Shown here in pieces: positions 60,901-64,000 of a DNA stretch of 64,000 bases (the stretch's first letter is position 1; every line of letters starts with the position of its first letter). The DNA lies in the NCBI GenBank assembly GCA_018398805.1, contig JAGFBZ010000855.1, positions 2,108,001 through 2,172,000 on the forward strand, in the 5' to 3' direction. The DNA is from Hirundichthys speculiger (lineage: Eukaryota > Chordata > Actinopteri > Beloniformes > Exocoetidae). Position numbers and translations under genes: made by a program. The notes below the pieces were generated by a model, which searched no databases, had not been told where the DNA came from, and saw nothing but the letters and a program-made list of their open reading frames with translations.

Positions 60901-63900
60901 TTAATCTTGTCAATGTCAAGTGCATTGGGAGAGAGGATGAAACAAAGATTTGACCTGATTGGCTACGGAAAGGTCTCTCATTCAGACTCTGTTGGGAGAC
61001 AGAAGGGTTACTGGGGAAGCATTTGGCACATACAAGGACAGATGCACAAAGCTTTGATTTATTTGTCTGACTCTCATCTCTCCCTGGGAGCCACAGTTTG
61101 TTGCATCCATAGGTGTCCAGAATAAACACAGATTAATTGGTCAATTAATTACGGGATCTAATACAGGTGGAAACACTCTGAGATGGCCACTTTGATTGCA
61201 CCTTGCTCACTGGTTTTTATTGTAACTGCGTACTTATATTTGTGTATGTCTGTGAGTTGCCGTGTGTGGGTGTAGGTGTAAAAAACTGATGTTTAAGGGG
61301 TAATGTAGGTCAACACATCCTCTGAGCATTGCATTGGCTTGTTATTGTTGCCCAGAGCATGGCCCTCATTCGCGTACCTCCAGCCTTACAACCTCTCCGG
61401 GAGGCAGCGATGCCACACAGTGGGATCACTGCAGACAGTGTATGGGCCCATGTCACTCCAGCACTCAAATTCATCAGGACCTGGCACCCCCATGGGCTGC
61501 ATCTAACACTTTTTAAACACATTTTTAAACGTTGTTTCATTGTCTGCAAGGTAACAGGAGCCCATTTCTCATGTCATGTATCAAACGGGTTCAGCCGAGC
61601 TGCATTTGCTGGGCTCAGTGAAGTATGTCAGTATACAGAAGCTGGCTGTGATTTTTCAGGCTACAAGCTGTCTGACGATACACATAAACACCGTCTCAGC
61701 ATTTTACGTCACTTTAAAGAGAAAACACAGTTTGTAAGGATACTTGTCTTCATTTCGGATACTTTAGCTGAAGCTTGCCCCAAGTAAGCCTGCATCAACC
61801 GGTTTCTCCAGACAAGTCGGTCAAGGGGAAGGAGGAGGACACGGAAAGTCAAGAGTTGCAGGAGGAAGAAGGCTGGTTGGGGAGGAGATATAGCTCTTAA
61901 GACTGCAGAGCACAGGGGCGTGGTGGTGGGAGGCTGCATCACTTACAGCACACTGTTACAGCCTGCCATCCATATACTGATTCTTCACAGTCTCATCCTG
62001 CCTGCAACCAATTTAGATAAATTCATCTGCGTCCACTTTAATGAGATGTCAGGGAGCAATGCGCAGACGGTAGCCTGATATTATACAGATGGAAGTGTGG
62101 GGGGCCTTAGTGTAATCTTTTATGTGTGGTTGGTGATATGGAACATACGACTTGCGGTGGACTAGGAGTAACCCAGAGAGAGCACCCTGCAGATCTTTAC
62201 ACAGTGTATTCTTTCTGACCTCAAATATTTGGTTTGTAAAATGAACTAGGGCTTATTCAGAGTAGATTCTCGGCCCCTCCTATTCACTCGATGGATAATG
62301 CATTAATGAAACACTCAGTATCTGTAAACAGAGGAAGTGAGCAATCTGCTCTGGGTGAATAATATGGCCAAAAGTCCAAATGAGACTGTGAAATTGTGAA
62401 AGAGCCAAGACTAATAACAGCATCCATTAGAAGATGAGAACATTGAAGAGGCATTGCTGAACCAGTGAGGAGCCAATGCAATAGGCACCCAGCTTGCATG
62501 GAAACACTGCAGACATTCAGCTGATGGGTGGGTATTGAGCTCATAGTTAAATATAGATTTATCTTCCCTTCCTCACCACATAAAGATGCAAATTCAGATA
62601 ATATCAGCCACCGTCTTTCCTCTCCTCAGGAGTTGTTAAAGTCAATGAGATCTTAAAACTCATGGCTGAAGATGTAGAAACATGGGTCTTGTAAAGAGCT
62701 TTTCTGAGGTTCCCTTGGGAGCTCCTGGTTCAGTTTCCATTGACATCCATTGACTATGTATCCTGTGTTTTGCCTTGTGGCTTGAGTGTTTGCACACTGT
62801 TGGATGGTTAGGAATGGGAAGTTGGCTGAAATAGCTTCACAATGGTTATTTTACCAAACGATAAGCTGTATTCTGTGGCTGTGAACCTTTGTACCACCAC
62901 CTGGGTCTCTTTGAATTGTGTGGCAGCTGAAAAGAAGGACAGTGCAGAATGAGGATTTTTGTCATTCACTCCCACTCTTCTGCAGCTTCTTGTCTGCTTT
63001 CTTCTTTTCTCATCATTTTAAGTCCTCCACTGAAAAAAAAAAACGTCTTTATGATATTCCATTCTTAATTGCCAGACTTCCTAATTAGGAATGTTACCCG
63101 ACACACATCATACATTCATGCATTGAGGACATCCATCCTCTCTTAGAGAGAACTTACAGATTCATTGTTGGTTGTGCCCCCCTGCCACGCACAGAATCTG
63201 TGGTGAAACCAGTTTGCCATCTAGTGGCACTTGTACAAATAACCGTTTAGTAACATGGGGTCTATGATTGAGTCTCTGTGAGGAATGCCTTAAAGAGGGC
63301 TATAGGTGCAATCTTGGCCAACTGAGCTGTGTCTTAAGTCGGCTGCAGTGTCAGCCATCTCTTTATACTTCCCTGAATATTTAGATGGCTGGGAGTTAAA
63401 GAGAGCATTGTGTGCCAGTCAGAATGGTGAAAAATGCTAAGCTGCATTTGAGCCCCTGCCAGGCAGCTGTCGGCTTTGCCGTTCTCTTCCTGCCCCGACC
63501 GCTCCTCTTAACCCTCAGTAAACAACTGGAACAAATCCTATTTTATTGAGGCTTTTACCAAGTGCGAGGGATCTCTGCAAGCTCCAGTGCCCAGGCACTT
63601 TGTGAGCTTGTGCAGTGCCCTAGGATGGCACCCAGTGAGGGCAGTCAGAAGCAGGGAATTTGCACAGTCTGCCTCTAATTGGATCTTTAATAAGAAGCAG
63701 GTGAGGCTATGGTCCTCGCGCTGTCTTTTGTGACATGTCAAGCAAGCCGCGTAATCAATATACTATAAAGGCTACCTCAAATGCATTTGTAGCAAATTTG
63801 ACACAGTAAAATGAGTTTGGTGTGCTTGGCTCTGTAGCTGGTACAAATTTATGATCCTTTCACTCGTGGATCCTTAATATATTAGGACTAGAACCCAGGG

Positions 63901-64000
63901 TGATGCAAATATATGCAAGTCTTATCAATGAGAGCTGAGATTCATGGGAAACACACTGCATTTAATTAGACATATATAGAGCTAAATTTGGTTAAAAAAA
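54990..64000 (+). other. col19a1 intron, continues past the window
   Basis: At least 9 kb after the last visible exon, beginning with a consensus donor (gtgagt). I scanned for AG followed by Gly-X-Y codons and a GT, and for the human-like non-collagenous exon, and found none. Open frames near 57952, 60740 and 61329 show no recognisable protein. It includes a T24 run (58241-58264) and no nameable transposon. Confidence 0.7.

Noticed and set aside
61329..61787. 152-codon plus-strand open frame, the second longest in the window.
   Set aside because: No domain, repeat or compositional pattern; it lies in an intron and has overlapping open frames on the other strand.

Overview
This window is vertebrate genomic DNA, most probably from a teleost fish. 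It is AT-rich and intron-dominated, with short exons bounded by GT/AG splice sites. It carries typical fish repeats: Tc1-like relics, a degraded LINE, tRNA-derived SINEs, MITEs and (TGGA)n, (CA)n and (TA)n tracts. Almost all long open reading frames are chance. Protein-level calls were made by reading exons by eye and comparing them with recalled human proteins; no search was run.

Two genes are recognised, arranged head to head. On the minus strand, 846-911 holds what looks like the first coding exon of lmbrd1 (lysosomal cobalamin exporter), with a compact promoter behind it (ETS site, CACGTG E-box, perfect CRE). The rest of lmbrd1 lies off the left edge. On the plus strand, 14208-54989 holds 14 coding exons of col19a1 (collagen alpha-1(XIX), a FACIT collagen). 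They encode a signal peptide, the N-terminal TSPN/laminin-G-like domain, a short cysteine-rich hinge and the first stretch of triple helix, 392 residues in all. The gene continues beyond the right edge. LMBRD1 and COL19A1 are also divergent neighbours in human, so the synteny supports both calls.

Layout: 1-845, presumed lmbrd1 intron 1; 846-960, lmbrd1 exon 1 and promoter; about 1000-11000, intergenic with scattered repeats; about 11000-11800, a CpG-richer block with a CCAAT box, the best candidate for the col19a1 promoter and non-coding first exon; 14208-21541, exons for the signal peptide, TSPN domain and first Gly-X-Y exon; 21542-50900, two very large introns around a single 45-nt collagen exon, filled with Tc1, LINE, SINE and MITE remains; 50901-54989, five small collagen exons, one encoding a cysteine-bearing break in the triple helix; 54990-64000, part of another large intron with no recognisable exon.

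I found no bacterial, viral, CRISPR or otherwise novel multi-gene system. The points most worth a second look are the lmbrd1/col19a1 head-to-head pair, the cysteine-bearing interruption exon, two collagen exons expected from human that I could not find, a possible upstream ORF whose stop overlaps the col19a1 start codon, and a hAT-type MITE with a perfect 8-bp target duplication.
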